NCBI GenBank assembly: GCA_002861595.1
Contig: PJQG01000035.1
Coordinates: 6,322 to 55,353 of the forward strand
Length of the DNA stretch: 49,032 nt
Reading direction: 5' to 3'
Source: Actinomycetota bacterium
GTDB taxonomy: Bacteria > Actinomycetota > Acidimicrobiia > Acidimicrobiales > GCA-2861595
Made by a program: the position numbers and the translations under genes. Positions 1-8,060 of this stretch are shown one piece after another (position 1 is the stretch's first letter; each line of letters starts with the position of its first letter). Under the pieces are notes generated by a model. It saw only the letters and a program-made list of their open reading frames with translations. It had not been told where the DNA came from and did no database searches.

Positions 1-643
1 CGGGCAGGACGCACAGCCGCCGGCGGGCATCGGCCGCTGACATGGTCGCGGCCTCCTCCAGCCGGGAGGCGGAGGCGCAGGCCCGCCTGATGGTGTCGGC
101 CCGCTTGCGCTCGAGACCGAAGGGGTGGAGGGCGTAGGCCGGCGTGGCCGCCAGGCGCCCGGGGGACGGGGGCAGGAGCAGCCCGGTGTCGCCCGCCGGC
201 CCCGGCGCCCGCTCGCCCAGGGCCGCCACCACGGCCCGGTAGGACCGCTTGGCCTCCAGGCCGGTCACCTTCTGCTCCATCACCGTCGGCACCAGGGCCT
301 CCACGACGGCGCCGCTGCGGGGGATGCGCAGGCCGGGAAGCCGGTGGTTCAGCTCGGCGACCACGGCATGACGGGCAACGAAGCCGCGGTCGTCGTCGAG
401 GGCGCCGACCAGCGCGGGAGCGGCGTCCAGCGCCCACGTGGCGCCCGGGCCCCACGACTCCACCGTGACCTCGCCGCCGGCGGACGAGAGGTGGATGGTG
501 GCCGGGCCCTCGGGCGTGCGGGTCGCCCGCCAAACACCGCCCGCGTCGATGCGCATGGTGAGGTCACCGCGCCCTCGGCACAGCGGCGCCAGGGTGAGGC
601 GCAGGTTCACCGGGTGCGGAGGCCGGAACCTGCGCTCGAGCAC
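1..643 (-). CDS. DNA-3-methyladenine glycosylase 2 family protein (AlkA-like), 3' end beyond window
   Basis: Base-excision repair glycosylase that would remove alkylated purines. The minus frame is open from 643 to the window edge (214 residues seen). It opens with a beta-rich N-terminal domain (LRLTLAPLCRGRGDLTMRI) and continues into the helical domain with ALVPTVMEQKVTGLEAKRSY, which matches the AlkA-type stretch ahead of the helix-hairpin-helix. The HhH motif and catalytic Asp lie outside the window, so activity cannot be judged. GTG at 643 is chosen because TACCAT at 650-655 (minus) sits 6 nt upstream, the leaderless arrangement common in this window, and no Shine-Dalgarno is visible. The gene diverges from tyrS across 38 nt. 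Family assignment rests on recognised sequence pattern only. Confidence 0.75.
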   Translation of the reverse strand, partial: MLERRFRPPHPVNLRLTLAPLCRGRGDLTMRIDAGGVWRATRTPEGPATIHLSSAGGEVTVESWGPGATWALDAAPALVGALDDDRGFVARHAVVAELNHRLPGLRIPRSGAVVEALVPTVMEQKVTGLEAKRSYRAVVAALGERAPGPAGDTGLLLPPSPGRLAATPAYALHPFGLERKRADTIRRACASASRLEEAATMSAADARRRLCVLP

Positions 644-681
644 CGCCCGATGGTAGGGGCGGGCGTGGCAGGCTGCGGGCG

Positions 682-1965
682 ATGGACACGACCGCGGGGC
701 TGCTTGCCGACCTCCAGTGGCGGGGCCTGGTGCACCAGGTCACCGACCCCGAACTGGGCGACGTCCTCGACCACGGCTCGCTCACGGCCTACATCGGCTT
801 CGACCCCTCGGCCGACAGCCTCCAGCTCGGCAACCTGGCCGGCATCCTGAACCTCGTTCGCCTCCAGCAGGCCGGCCACCGCCCCATCGCCCTGGCCGGC
901 GGGGGCACCGGGCTGGTGGGGGACCCGAGCGGCAAGAGCGCCGAGCGCTCCCTCCTCAGCGTCGAGCAGCTCCAGGCCAACCTGGCCGGCATCCGGGCCC
1001 AGCTCGAGCGCTTCCTCGACTTCGGCGCCGGCGCCCTCCTCCTCGACAACGGCGACTGGCTCTGGTCACTCGGCCTGCTCGAGTTCCTCCGCGACGTGGG
1101 CAAGCACTTCACCGTCAACACCATGATCGCCAAGGAGTCGGTGCGGGCCCGGTTGGAGGAGCGGGAGCAGGGCATCTCCTACACCGAGTTCAGCTACATG
1201 CTGCTCCAGGCCTACGACTTCCTCCACCTGTTCGACGCCCATGGGTGCCGCCTCCAGCTCGGCGGCAGCGATCAGTGGGGCAACATCGTCATGGGCGCGG
1301 ACCTCGTGCGCCGGGTGCGCGGCGAGCAGGTGTACGGCCTGACCACGCCGCTCCTCGTCGACGAGCACGGGGGCAAGCTGGGCAAGACCGAGGCGGGCAC
1401 CGTCTGGCTGGACTCGGCCCGCACCAGCCCCTACCGCCTGCACCAGTACCTGTTGAACACAACCGACGCCCAGGTGGGCGGGCTGGTACGCGCCCTCACC
1501 CTTCTGCCCCGCGAGCGGATCGAGGAGCTCGACGTCGCCACCGCCGAGCATCCCGAGCGGCGGGAGGCCCAGCGGGCCCTGGCCCACGCCGTGGTGGTGC
1601 AGGTGCACGGCGAGGCCGAGGCTGATCGAGCGGCCCACGCCGGCGCCGTGCTGTTCAGCGAGGACATCGCCGGCCTCGACGAGGCCACCCTTCTCGACGT
1701 TGTGGCGGAGGCGCCGGCCACCACTCTGCCCCGTTCGTCCCTCGAGGACGGCGGCCTGCCTCTCGTGGATGCCCTCCAAATGGCGGCGCTGGCCCCGTCG
1801 AAGTCGGCCGCCCGCCGGGCCATCGAGCAGGGCGGCGCCTACGTCAACAACCGCAGGGAGGGCGACGGGGAGCGCCGCCTGACCCGCGAAGACCTCCTGC
1901 ACGACAGCTACGTGGTGCTGCGCAGGGGCAAGCGGGACCACCACCTGCTCCGCTTCGAGGCCTGA
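682..1965 (+). CDS. tyrS: Tyrosyl-tRNA synthetase
   Basis: Charges tRNA-Tyr with tyrosine in the cytosol. The 427-residue length is normal for bacterial TyrRS. Visible features are YIGFDPSADSL near residues 37-47, the class I signature region at 48-51, GSDQWGNI, the KMSKS-equivalent KLGKT at about 232-236, and a C-terminal S4 RNA-binding domain (SKSAARRAIEQGGAYVNN). The oddity is that the HIGH-type motif reads Q48-L49-G50-N51. Asn for the second His is seen in relatives, but Gln for the first His, which helps bind the ATP gamma-phosphate, is unusual. ATG at 682 is the natural start, diverging from the glycosylase gene. A GC-rich palindrome (GGCCGC A GCGGCC) at 1978-1990 follows the stop and could help end transcription. 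Confidence 0.95.
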   Translation: MDTTAGLLADLQWRGLVHQVTDPELGDVLDHGSLTAYIGFDPSADSLQLGNLAGILNLVRLQQAGHRPIALAGGGTGLVGDPSGKSAERSLLSVEQLQANLAGIRAQLERFLDFGAGALLLDNGDWLWSLGLLEFLRDVGKHFTVNTMIAKESVRARLEEREQGISYTEFSYMLLQAYDFLHLFDAHGCRLQLGGSDQWGNIVMGADLVRRVRGEQVYGLTTPLLVDEHGGKLGKTEAGTVWLDSARTSPYRLHQYLLNTTDAQVGGLVRALTLLPRERIEELDVATAEHPERREAQRALAHAVVVQVHGEAEADRAAHAGAVLFSEDIAGLDEATLLDVVAEAPATTLPRSSLEDGGLPLVDALQMAALAPSKSAARRAIEQGGAYVNNRREGDGERRLTREDLLHDSYVVLRRGKRDHHLLRFEA

Positions 1966-2031
1966 GCGGTGGACGTAGGCCGCAGCGGCCCCACGTTGAC
2001 GACGGAAAGGTCGTTGTTCGACGTTCTGCCG

Positions 2032-2516
2032 TCAGAGCCGACTGTCCCTGGGCGCCTGGCCGCGGCGGGCGGTGGGCGGTTCCTGTCGGTGCTGCCCGTC
2101 GGAGCGGAGGGCGCCGGCGATACGGGCCGCCACCTCGGCCATCTCCGGACCCGAGCGGTAGCGCTGGCGGGGCCAGAAGAAGCCGCGCAGGCCGTCGCCC
2201 TTGGTGCGGGGGACGACGTGGACGTGGAGATGGGGCACGCTCTGGCTCACCACGTTGTTCAGGGCGACGAACGAGCCCTCTGCGGCCATGGCCGCCGTGA
2301 CCGCCGCCGCCGTGCGCCGGACGGCGTCGAACATCGGCGCCACCAATGAAGCGGGCACGTCGAGCAGCGTCTCGTGATGGCGCGGGGCACCACCAGCACG
2401 TGCCCGGGGAACAGGGGCCGCTGGTCGAGGAACGCGAACACGGCGTCCTCGTCCATCACGACATGGGCGCCGACCTCGCCGGCGACGATGGCGCAGAAGG
2501 TGCAGGCATCGGCCAT
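2032..2516 (-). pseudogene. HIT family hydrolase, interrupted by a one-base frameshift
   Basis: Histidine-triad nucleotide hydrolase/transferase family. The first frame (ATG at 2516) gives MADACTFCAIVAGEVGAHVV, then FLDQRPLFPGHVLVVPRA. The family continuation HHETLLDVPASLVAPMFDAVRR and the triad HLHVHVVPR lie in the next frame. Restoring a single C at about 2379-2381 (CGCGCC to CGCGCCC) joins them into about 161 residues, a normal HIT length. CxxC near residues 5-8 and the triad are intact, so the protein would be functional without the indel. This is either a consensus error in a short C run or a young pseudogene. The start has a leaderless -10, TAGGCT, 9 nt upstream, and diverges from DUF3151. 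Confidence 0.8.
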
Positions 2517-2525
2517 CGCCGGGTG

Positions 2526-2535
2526 AGCCTACGAT
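2526..2535. promoter_or_regulatory. Overlapping divergent leaderless -10 boxes (HIT / DUF3151)
   Basis: Only 27 nt separate the two start codons. The minus strand carries TAGGCT (2531 to 2526), 9 nt before ATG 2516. The plus strand carries TACGAT (2530-2535), 8 nt before ATG 2544. The hexamers share two base pairs, so RNA polymerase could serve only one gene at a time. No Shine-Dalgarno is possible in this space. Confidence 0.55.
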
Positions 2536-2543
2536 TCGGCTCG

Positions 2544-2981
2544 ATGCCGGAATCCCCCGTCACCCTGTCGTCCGGCTTGCCGGAGACCGTCCTCCCCCCG
2601 CCATCCCCGGAGGCCGGCGCCCGGCTGGAGGCTGCGCTGGCCGAGCCCCCCGAGCGCCGGCGGGACGCCGTGGCCGCGGTCGTGGCCACCTTCCCGGCCT
2701 ACCTCGACGCCTGGGCCCGTCTCGGCGAGCTGGCCCGTGACGACGTGGAGGCGTACGCCTGCTACCGCGTGGGCTACCACCGTGGCCTCGACGCCCTGCG
2801 CCAGGCGGGGTGGCGAGGGTCGGGCTACGTGCGCTGGGCCCGTGAGCCGAACCGTGGCTTCCTGCGGTCGGTCGAAGGGCTCCGCCAGTCGGCCGCCGCC
2901 ATCGGGGAGGCTGGCGAGGAGGAGCGCTGCTCGCAGTTCCTCCGTCAGCTCGACCCCGACTGGCGGGGCCTGCCCGCCTGA
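2544..2981 (+). CDS. DUF3151 family protein
   Basis: Conserved actinobacterial protein of unknown function, 145 residues. The pattern recognised is an alanine-rich helical protein with FPAYLDAWARLGELARDDVEAYACYRVGYHRGLDALRQAGW, then RGSGYVRWAREPNRGFLRS and a C-terminal FLRQLDPDW. No membrane segment, signal peptide or catalytic motif is visible. ATG at 2544 is preferred over longer in-frame starts because those run antisense through the HIT gene and because TACGAT lies 8 nt upstream. The next gene, the proline catabolic enzyme, starts 22 nt after the stop on the same strand, so co-transcription is likely, although no functional link is evident. Confidence 0.75.
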   Translation: MPESPVTLSSGLPETVLPPPSPEAGARLEAALAEPPERRRDAVAAVVATFPAYLDAWARLGELARDDVEAYACYRVGYHRGLDALRQAGWRGSGYVRWAREPNRGFLRSVEGLRQSAAAIGEAGEEERCSQFLRQLDPDWRGLPA

Positions 2982-3003
2982 GTGCTGCGATGAGCTGAGA
3001 TTC

Positions 3004-6000
3004 GTGCCCTCACCGCCGGACCGTGACGTGAGTGCCCTGGCTCTCAGCATCGCCGAGCTGGGCGAGGGGGAGAAGGCTCGGGTCTACAACATGTCGTGGT
3101 GGAGCGAGCGCATGCTCGGCTACGCCATGGCCCACCCCTCGTTCCGCACGCAGCTGTTCCGGTTCGTCGACGTGTTCCCCGCCACGACCGGCGACGCCGA
3201 CGTCCTTCGCCACATCGACGAGTACTTCGAGGGCACGGATGCTCCCAAGGTGCTGGAGCTCGGCATCGACGTGGCCGACCACCTCCCTCTGGGCGACCGC
3301 GTCACCGCCGCCGTCGCCCGGCGCAACATCGAGCGCATGGCCCGACAGTTCATCGTGGGTCGGAGCCCGGCCGATGCCGTCGCCGGCCTCCACCGGCTGT
3401 GGCGCCAGGGAAGCGCCTTCACCGTCGACCTGCTCGGCGAGAAGACCGTCACCGAGGCCGAAGCCGACCGCTACGCCGCCCGCGTCGACGACCTCCTGCG
3501 CACCCTGCTGGCGGAGACGGCGACGTGGGCCCCCGACGACCACCTCGAGCGCGACGACCTCGGTCCCTTGCCCCGGGCCAACGTCAGCATCAAGCCCACG
3601 GCGCTGTCGTCGCAGTACGCCCCGCTCACCCGCGAGGAGGGCCTCGCCCAGGCCCGCGCCCGCCTGATGCCCTTGCTCCAGCTGGCTGCCGCCGAAGGCG
3701 CCTTCGTCTGGTTCGACATGGAGCACTACGACGTCAAGGACCTCACCCTCGAGCTGTTCCGCTCGCTGCTCGAGGATCCTCGCCTCGCCCACCTCCACGC
3801 CGGCGTGGTGCTCCAGGCCTACCTGAAGGAGTGCCGCCTCGACCTCGCCGACCTCATCGCGTGGGCCCACGGCCTCGACCGCGGCACTCCGATCGGCGTG
3901 CGCCTGGTGAAGGGCGCCTACTGGGACGCCGAGACGGTCACGGCCGGAGCCGAGGGATGGCCGGTCCCGGTGTTCGAGGACAAGGACGAGACCGACGCCA
4001 GCTTCGAGCGCTGCGTGCGGCTGCTGCACGACCATCACAACACGGTGCGGGCCGCCTTCGGCTCCCACAACCTGCGCTCGCTCGCCTATGCCGTCAGCTA
4101 CGCCCGGGCCAACGGCATCCCTGACACGGCCTACGAGTTGCAGATGCTCTACGGCATGGCCGAACCCGTTCAGGCCGCCATCCGCCGCCTGGGGTCGCGC
4201 CTGCGCATCTACGCCCCCGTGGGCGAGCTCGTCCCCGGCATGGCATACCTGGTGCGCCGCCTCCTGGAGAACACCTCCAACGAGAGCTTCGTGCGCCAGC
4301 GCTTCGCCGAGGGCCGCAAGGTGGACGGGCTCATCGCCCCGCCCGGGGTCGACAAGCTGCCCGAACCCGAAGCGCCGGTTCGTCGCCAGGAGACGGACGT
4401 ACGTGCCGTCGTCGCCGCTTTCGAGGACAAGGCGAGGTACCGGCCGGAGCCGCCGGCGGAGTGGCGGCGGGCCGACGTTCGGAGCGCGTTCGCGGCGGCC
4501 GTGGCCCACGCCGACCCCCGCTCGGGGCACCGCCGGCCGATCGAGGTGCCCGCCGTCATCGCCGGCGAGCGCGTATCCACCGCCGGCTCCATCGCCTCGG
4601 TCGACCCGGGCGATCCCGAGCAGGTCCTTGCCACGTCCGCGGCGTGCGGGGCGGTCGAGGCCGACGCCGCCGTCGAGGCGGCCGTCGCCGCCTGGCCGGC
4701 GTGGCGGCGAACGCCGGCCACGGACCGGGCCGCCGTGTTGTTCCGGGCCGCGGAGTGGATGCGGGCCCGCCGCGAAGAGCTCGCGGCCCTGGAGGTCTTC
4801 GAGGCCGGCAAGCCGTGGGCCGAGGCCGACGGCGACGTGTGTGAGGCCATCGACTTCTGCGAGTACTACGGCCGCCAGATGCTGCGGCTGGACCGGGGCG
4901 GAGCGGTGGACTCCCCGCCGGGCGAGTCGAACCGGTTGCGCTACCAGGGCAAGGGCATCGGCGTGGTCATCGCCCCGTGGAACTTCCCGCTGGCCATCCC
5001 CACCGGCATGGTCGTCGCCGCCCTGGTCGCCGGCAACGCCGTGGTCTTCAAGCCGGCCGAGCAGACGCCCGCCGTCGCCTTCCGGTTGGTCGAGGCCCTG
5101 GAGGCAGGCGGTCTGCCCGCCGGCGTCCTCGGTTTCCTCCCCGGCATCGGGGAGGAGGTGGGCGCCCACCTGGTCGAGCACTCCGAGGTCTCCTTCATCG
5201 TCTTCACCGGGTCGAAGGAGGTCGGCCTCACCATCAACCAGGCCGCGGCCGTGCCTCGCGGGAGCCAGCGCCACGTCAAGCGGGTGGTGGCGGAGATGGG
5301 CGGCAAGAACGCCCTGGTGGTCGACGGCGATGCCGACCTGGACCAGGCCGTGCCCGCCATCGCCAGCTCCGCCTTCGGCTACGCCGGCCAGAAGTGCTCC
5401 GCCGCCTCCCGCCTGGTGGTGCTCGACGCCGTGTACGACGAGTTGGTCCGCCGCCTGGTCGGACATGCCCGCGAGCTGCCCATGGGGCATCCCCGGGAGA
5501 TGGGCGTCAAGGTGGGGCCCGTGATCGACGAGGAGGCGTGGACGCGGGTCCGCGGCCACGTCGAGCGAGCGCCGGCCGAGGGCACCGTCCTGCTGGCCCG
5601 CAGCGACGTCCCGGCCGCAGGCTGGTTCGTCGGGCCGACCATCGTGGGCGACGTCAGCCCCGGCTCGCCCCTCGCCCGCAATGAGATCTTCGGGCCCGTC
5701 CTCACCGTCATGCGGGCCGCCGACCTCGACGAGGCGATCAGCGTGGCCAACGACACCGAGTACGCCCTCACCGCCGGGGTGTTCTCCCGTTCGCCGGTGA
5801 ACATCGCCCATGCCAGCGCCGAGCTGCGGGCCGGCAACGTCTACGTCAACCGCGCCATCACCGGCGCTGTCGTCGGCCGCCAGCCCTTCGGCGGCTACGG
5901 GCTCTCGGGGGTGGGCTCGAAGGCCGGCGGCCCGGACTACCTGCTGCAGTTCCTCGACCCGCGCGTGGTCACCGAGAACACCATGCGCCAGGGCTTCGCC

Positions 6001-6012
6001 CCGGTGGACTAG
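3004..6012 (+). CDS. putA: Bifunctional proline dehydrogenase / L-glutamate-gamma-semialdehyde dehydrogenase
   Basis: Oxidises proline to glutamate in two steps: FAD-dependent proline dehydrogenase, then NAD-dependent P5C dehydrogenase. The protein is about 1002 residues, the size of short PutA without the DNA-binding domain. The N-terminal barrel (about 20-460) shows VSIKPTALSSQ, RLVKGAYWD near 300, FGSHNLRSLAYA, LQMLYGMAEPVQ and YAPVGELVPGMAYLVRRLLENTSNESF. The C-terminal aldehyde dehydrogenase has IAPWNFPLAIPTG, FTGSKEVG, catalytic Glu about 764 (EMGGKN) and catalytic Cys about 798 (GQKCSAASR). GTG 3004 is chosen as the first start after the preceding stop; GTG 3028 is an alternative, and neither has a strong Shine-Dalgarno. 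Substrate channelling between the two sites is a family property, not shown here. Confidence 0.93.
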   Translation: MPSPPDRDVSALALSIAELGEGEKARVYNMSWWSERMLGYAMAHPSFRTQLFRFVDVFPATTGDADVLRHIDEYFEGTDAPKVLELGIDVADHLPLGDRVTAAVARRNIERMARQFIVGRSPADAVAGLHRLWRQGSAFTVDLLGEKTVTEAEADRYAARVDDLLRTLLAETATWAPDDHLERDDLGPLPRANVSIKPTALSSQYAPLTREEGLAQARARLMPLLQLAAAEGAFVWFDMEHYDVKDLTLELFRSLLEDPRLAHLHAGVVLQAYLKECRLDLADLIAWAHGLDRGTPIGVRLVKGAYWDAETVTAGAEGWPVPVFEDKDETDASFERCVRLLHDHHNTVRAAFGSHNLRSLAYAVSYARANGIPDTAYELQMLYGMAEPVQAAIRRLGSRLRIYAPVGELVPGMAYLVRRLLENTSNESFVRQRFAEGRKVDGLIAPPGVDKLPEPEAPVRRQETDVRAVVAAFEDKARYRPEPPAEWRRADVRSAFAAAVAHADPRSGHRRPIEVPAVIAGERVSTAGSIASVDPGDPEQVLATSAACGAVEADAAVEAAVAAWPAWRRTPATDRAAVLFRAAEWMRARREELAALEVFEAGKPWAEADGDVCEAIDFCEYYGRQMLRLDRGGAVDSPPGESNRLRYQGKGIGVVIAPWNFPLAIPTGMVVAALVAGNAVVFKPAEQTPAVAFRLVEALEAGGLPAGVLGFLPGIGEEVGAHLVEHSEVSFIVFTGSKEVGLTINQAAAVPRGSQRHVKRVVAEMGGKNALVVDGDADLDQAVPAIASSAFGYAGQKCSAASRLVVLDAVYDELVRRLVGHARELPMGHPREMGVKVGPVIDEEAWTRVRGHVERAPAEGTVLLARSDVPAAGWFVGPTIVGDVSPGSPLARNEIFGPVLTVMRAADLDEAISVANDTEYALTAGVFSRSPVNIAHASAELRAGNVYVNRAITGAVVGRQPFGGYGLSGVGSKAGGPDYLLQFLDPRVVTENTMRQGFAPVD

Positions 6013-6064
6013 GCGAGCGCTGGCGCGAGACAGTCGCCGGCCACCGCGGCGGTAGCTTCGCCTG

Positions 6065-6970
6065 GTGTCCCGACACCCTGCCGCGGTCCTGTTCGCGCTG
6101 GTCACCCTGTTCGTCGCGGGTTGCGCCGATGCAGGGTCCGAGGTCTCATCAGAGACCGGCGCCTCCTCGACCTCAGCGGCTCCCACCGCGCCCCCGCCGC
6201 CACCCTCGCCGGCGCCGCCCCCGCCTCCGACCTCGGGCAATGCTCAGCGCTCGGCCCCGACAACGTCGGCGAGGCGCGCCGGCGGCGAGCCCTCGCCGCC
6301 GCCGACAGCCGCGCCCGAGGCATTCGCCGCGGCCCGCACCGACCCCGGCACCTTCGCGACCATCCTGCTGCGGCCACAACCGGCGGCCCGCCTCGTGCTC
6401 GAGGTCCTCCAGGAGGAGGGGGCGGAGCCGCAGCCGGCCACGGTGGGCCACCTGGTCCGCGTCCTCCAGGACAGCAGCGGCAAGCCGGTGTCGGTGGCGA
6501 CGGTGGCCCTGCCCGCCGGCGGCGGCGCCGTGACGTCCGACGAGGTCCGTGCCCTTGGCGACCGTTACGGCCGCTCCGCCCAGGGAGGTGGCCAGGCGGT
6601 GGTCAGGATGCTGTTCCTCGGCGGTCAGCTGCGGGGCGAGGACGCCGCCCTGGGCGCGGCCGTTCGGGGCGACACCGCCGCGGTGTTCGTCGAGCAGGTC
6701 CGGGCGTCGAGCGGGCCACTGGTGGGCGCCTCGGCCTTGGAACAGGCGGTGGCCACCCACGAGCTCGGCCACCTCCTGGGACTCGTCGACCTCGTGCGCT
6801 CCACCGGGCGGGCCGACCCGGAGCACCCGGGCCATTCGCCGAATCGCGGCTCGGTCATGTACTGGGCCATCGAGTCGGACCTGGTGACGTCGGTCCTGAC
6901 CGGTCCACCGCCTCGGGACTTCGACGCCGCCGACCGCGCCGATCTGACCGCTATCCGCTCCGGCTCCTAG
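6065..6970 (+). CDS. Lipoprotein with metzincin-like zinc metalloprotease motif
   Basis: Exported lipoprotein of 301 residues. The N-terminus is a signal peptide ending in a lipobox (LFALVTLFVAGC), so Cys20 is the probable lipid anchor. A Ser/Thr/Pro-rich linker follows (about 25-80), then a globular domain. That domain carries HELGHLLGLVD (His232, Glu233, His236, with Asp242 in the third-ligand position) and, about 30 residues on, SVMYW, which resembles the metzincin Met-turn. Zinc proteolysis outside the membrane is therefore likely, but the substrate is unknown. GTG 6065 is supported by TAGCTT at 6053-6058, 6 nt upstream. The 3' end overlaps the convergent permease gene by 20 bp. No named family is recognised beyond the motif. 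Confidence 0.75.
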   Translation: MSRHPAAVLFALVTLFVAGCADAGSEVSSETGASSTSAAPTAPPPPPSPAPPPPPTSGNAQRSAPTTSARRAGGEPSPPPTAAPEAFAAARTDPGTFATILLRPQPAARLVLEVLQEEGAEPQPATVGHLVRVLQDSSGKPVSVATVALPAGGGAVTSDEVRALGDRYGRSAQGGGQAVVRMLFLGGQLRGEDAALGAAVRGDTAAVFVEQVRASSGPLVGASALEQAVATHELGHLLGLVDLVRSTGRADPEHPGHSPNRGSVMYWAIESDLVTSVLTGPPPRDFDAADRADLTAIRSGS

Positions 6971-8039
6971 GAAGGGGCGCTTCCCCGGGGACAGGGTCGG
7001 CCGCCTCCTCTTCGGCTGGCGCCAGCTCCTCGAGGGCGGCCACGGCGAGGGCGAGGAGCAGGACGGTCACCAGGGCGCCCCCGATCCCGTAGAGCTCGAG
7101 ACCGGCCAGACCACCGGCGGTCGTGAGGAAGGGGCCGAGTCGGATCGTGGTGCGCTCCAGGCGGCGCTGGAGGACGAGGGCCTCGACCAACTGGTAGCCG
7201 AGAAAGACGCCGGCGATCGCCACTCCGCGCTCGGTATGGCCGACACCGGCGAGGACCACGATGGGAAGCGCACCGATGGCGAAGCCGATGATGGGCACCA
7301 GGTCCCAGAGCGCGACCCACAGGGCCAGAGGAACGGGGCCGGGCACGTGGGCGGCCCGGCCGACGGCATAGGCGACCAGGCCGGCGCCGGCGCTCATGGC
7401 GATGCTGCCCCGTGCGTAGCCGAAGCCGCGCCGGAAGGTGACCAGGGCCACCCGCTCGATGCCCTCCCGGGCGGGGCCGGCAGGCAGCTGGCGGGCGGCG
7501 CCGGCGGCCAGCCGGCCACCGTGCAGCAGGAAGAAGATGGAGAGCACCCCGGTGGCCAGGTAGGCCACCGCGCGGGTGGTGGCGGCCCGCACGGCCTCGG
7601 CCGGCGTACCACCCCGGAGCTGCTCGGGCAGCTCCTCCAGGAAGCGCTCCGTGCGCTCGGCCAACCGGGCGTCGCGGGCCACCTCAGCGAACCGACCGCT
7701 CCTCTCGATGCGCCGTGCTGCTGCCGGTGCCGCCTGTTGCAGCCTGGCCGTCTCGGTGACGAGCGCGTCCACCAGGCCGTATCCGACCACGCCGACGGTC
7801 GCCGCCGACCCCCCCACCACGGCGAGCACCGCCAGCCCCCGGGGCAGGCGCCGGGCGACGCGGGCCACGAGCCGGTGGAGCAGGCCGGCGATGGCGGCGG
7901 CCACCAGGACCCATCCGAGCACCCGTTGAGCCGCCACCACGACGCGCAACAGGACCAGGATCAGGCCGAACATGGCGACGGCGAGGACCGCCGACCGGGG
8001 CGTGATGCGCAGCCGCCCGGGAGCCCCACGCGCTGGCAT
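6951..8039 (-). CDS. AI-2E family transporter (permease), first of a divergent pair
   Basis: Integral membrane protein of 362 residues with the AI-2E/PerM architecture: two hydrophobic N-terminal segments (SAVLAVAMFGLILVLLRVVV; VLGWVLVAAAIAGLL), another at AVLAVVGGSAATVGVVGYGLV, a soluble amphipathic region, then a C-terminal membrane bundle. The latter contains the family signature WVALWDLVPIIGFAIGALPIVVLAGV and GYQLVEALVLQRRLE. Family members export small molecules or ions; the substrate here is unknown. ATG 8039 is chosen because TACTGT lies 7 nt upstream and the longer frame runs antisense through the neighbouring permease. The opposite gene is a paralogue with WVAVWDLVPQIGG at the same place, which suggests an inverted duplication. 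Confidence 0.87.
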   Translation of the reverse strand: MPARGAPGRLRITPRSAVLAVAMFGLILVLLRVVVAAQRVLGWVLVAAAIAGLLHRLVARVARRLPRGLAVLAVVGGSAATVGVVGYGLVDALVTETARLQQAAPAAARRIERSGRFAEVARDARLAERTERFLEELPEQLRGGTPAEAVRAATTRAVAYLATGVLSIFFLLHGGRLAAGAARQLPAGPAREGIERVALVTFRRGFGYARGSIAMSAGAGLVAYAVGRAAHVPGPVPLALWVALWDLVPIIGFAIGALPIVVLAGVGHTERGVAIAGVFLGYQLVEALVLQRRLERTTIRLGPFLTTAGGLAGLELYGIGGALVTVLLLALAVAALEELAPAEEEAADPVPGEAPLPRSRSG

Positions 8040-8059
8040 CGCCGGTACAGTACCGGCGA
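8039..8059. promoter_or_regulatory. Perfect 21-bp palindrome filling the divergent permease promoter
   Basis: The 21 nt between the two start codons (8040-8060) are almost wholly a palindrome. The arms CGCCGGTAC and GTACCGGCG flank a central A at 8049, with a further T/A pair at 8039/8059. Each strand reads a TANNNT box across the centre: TACAGT (8046-8051, plus, 9 nt from ATG 8061) and TACTGT (8052-8047, minus, 7 nt from ATG 8039). It therefore looks like a single symmetrical core promoter and possible operator for both leaderless genes. Confidence 0.6.
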
Positions 8060-8060
8060 C

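Noticed and set aside
1978-1990. GGCCGC-A-GCGGCC palindrome after tyrS as an attachment site
   Set aside because: Only 13 bp, GC-only and next to a stop codon; more likely chance or part of a terminator.
1969-2349. Plus-strand ORF over the HIT gene
   Set aside because: Antisense to the histidine triad and low-complexity; the minus strand explains the region.
2379-2381. Programmed frameshift in the HIT gene
   Set aside because: No slippery sequence such as A-AAA-AAG is present; a missing C in a short run is the simpler explanation.
3010-6240. Minus-strand open frame of 1076 codons opposite putA
   Set aside because: Shadow frame; the plus strand encodes an unmistakable bifunctional dehydrogenase.
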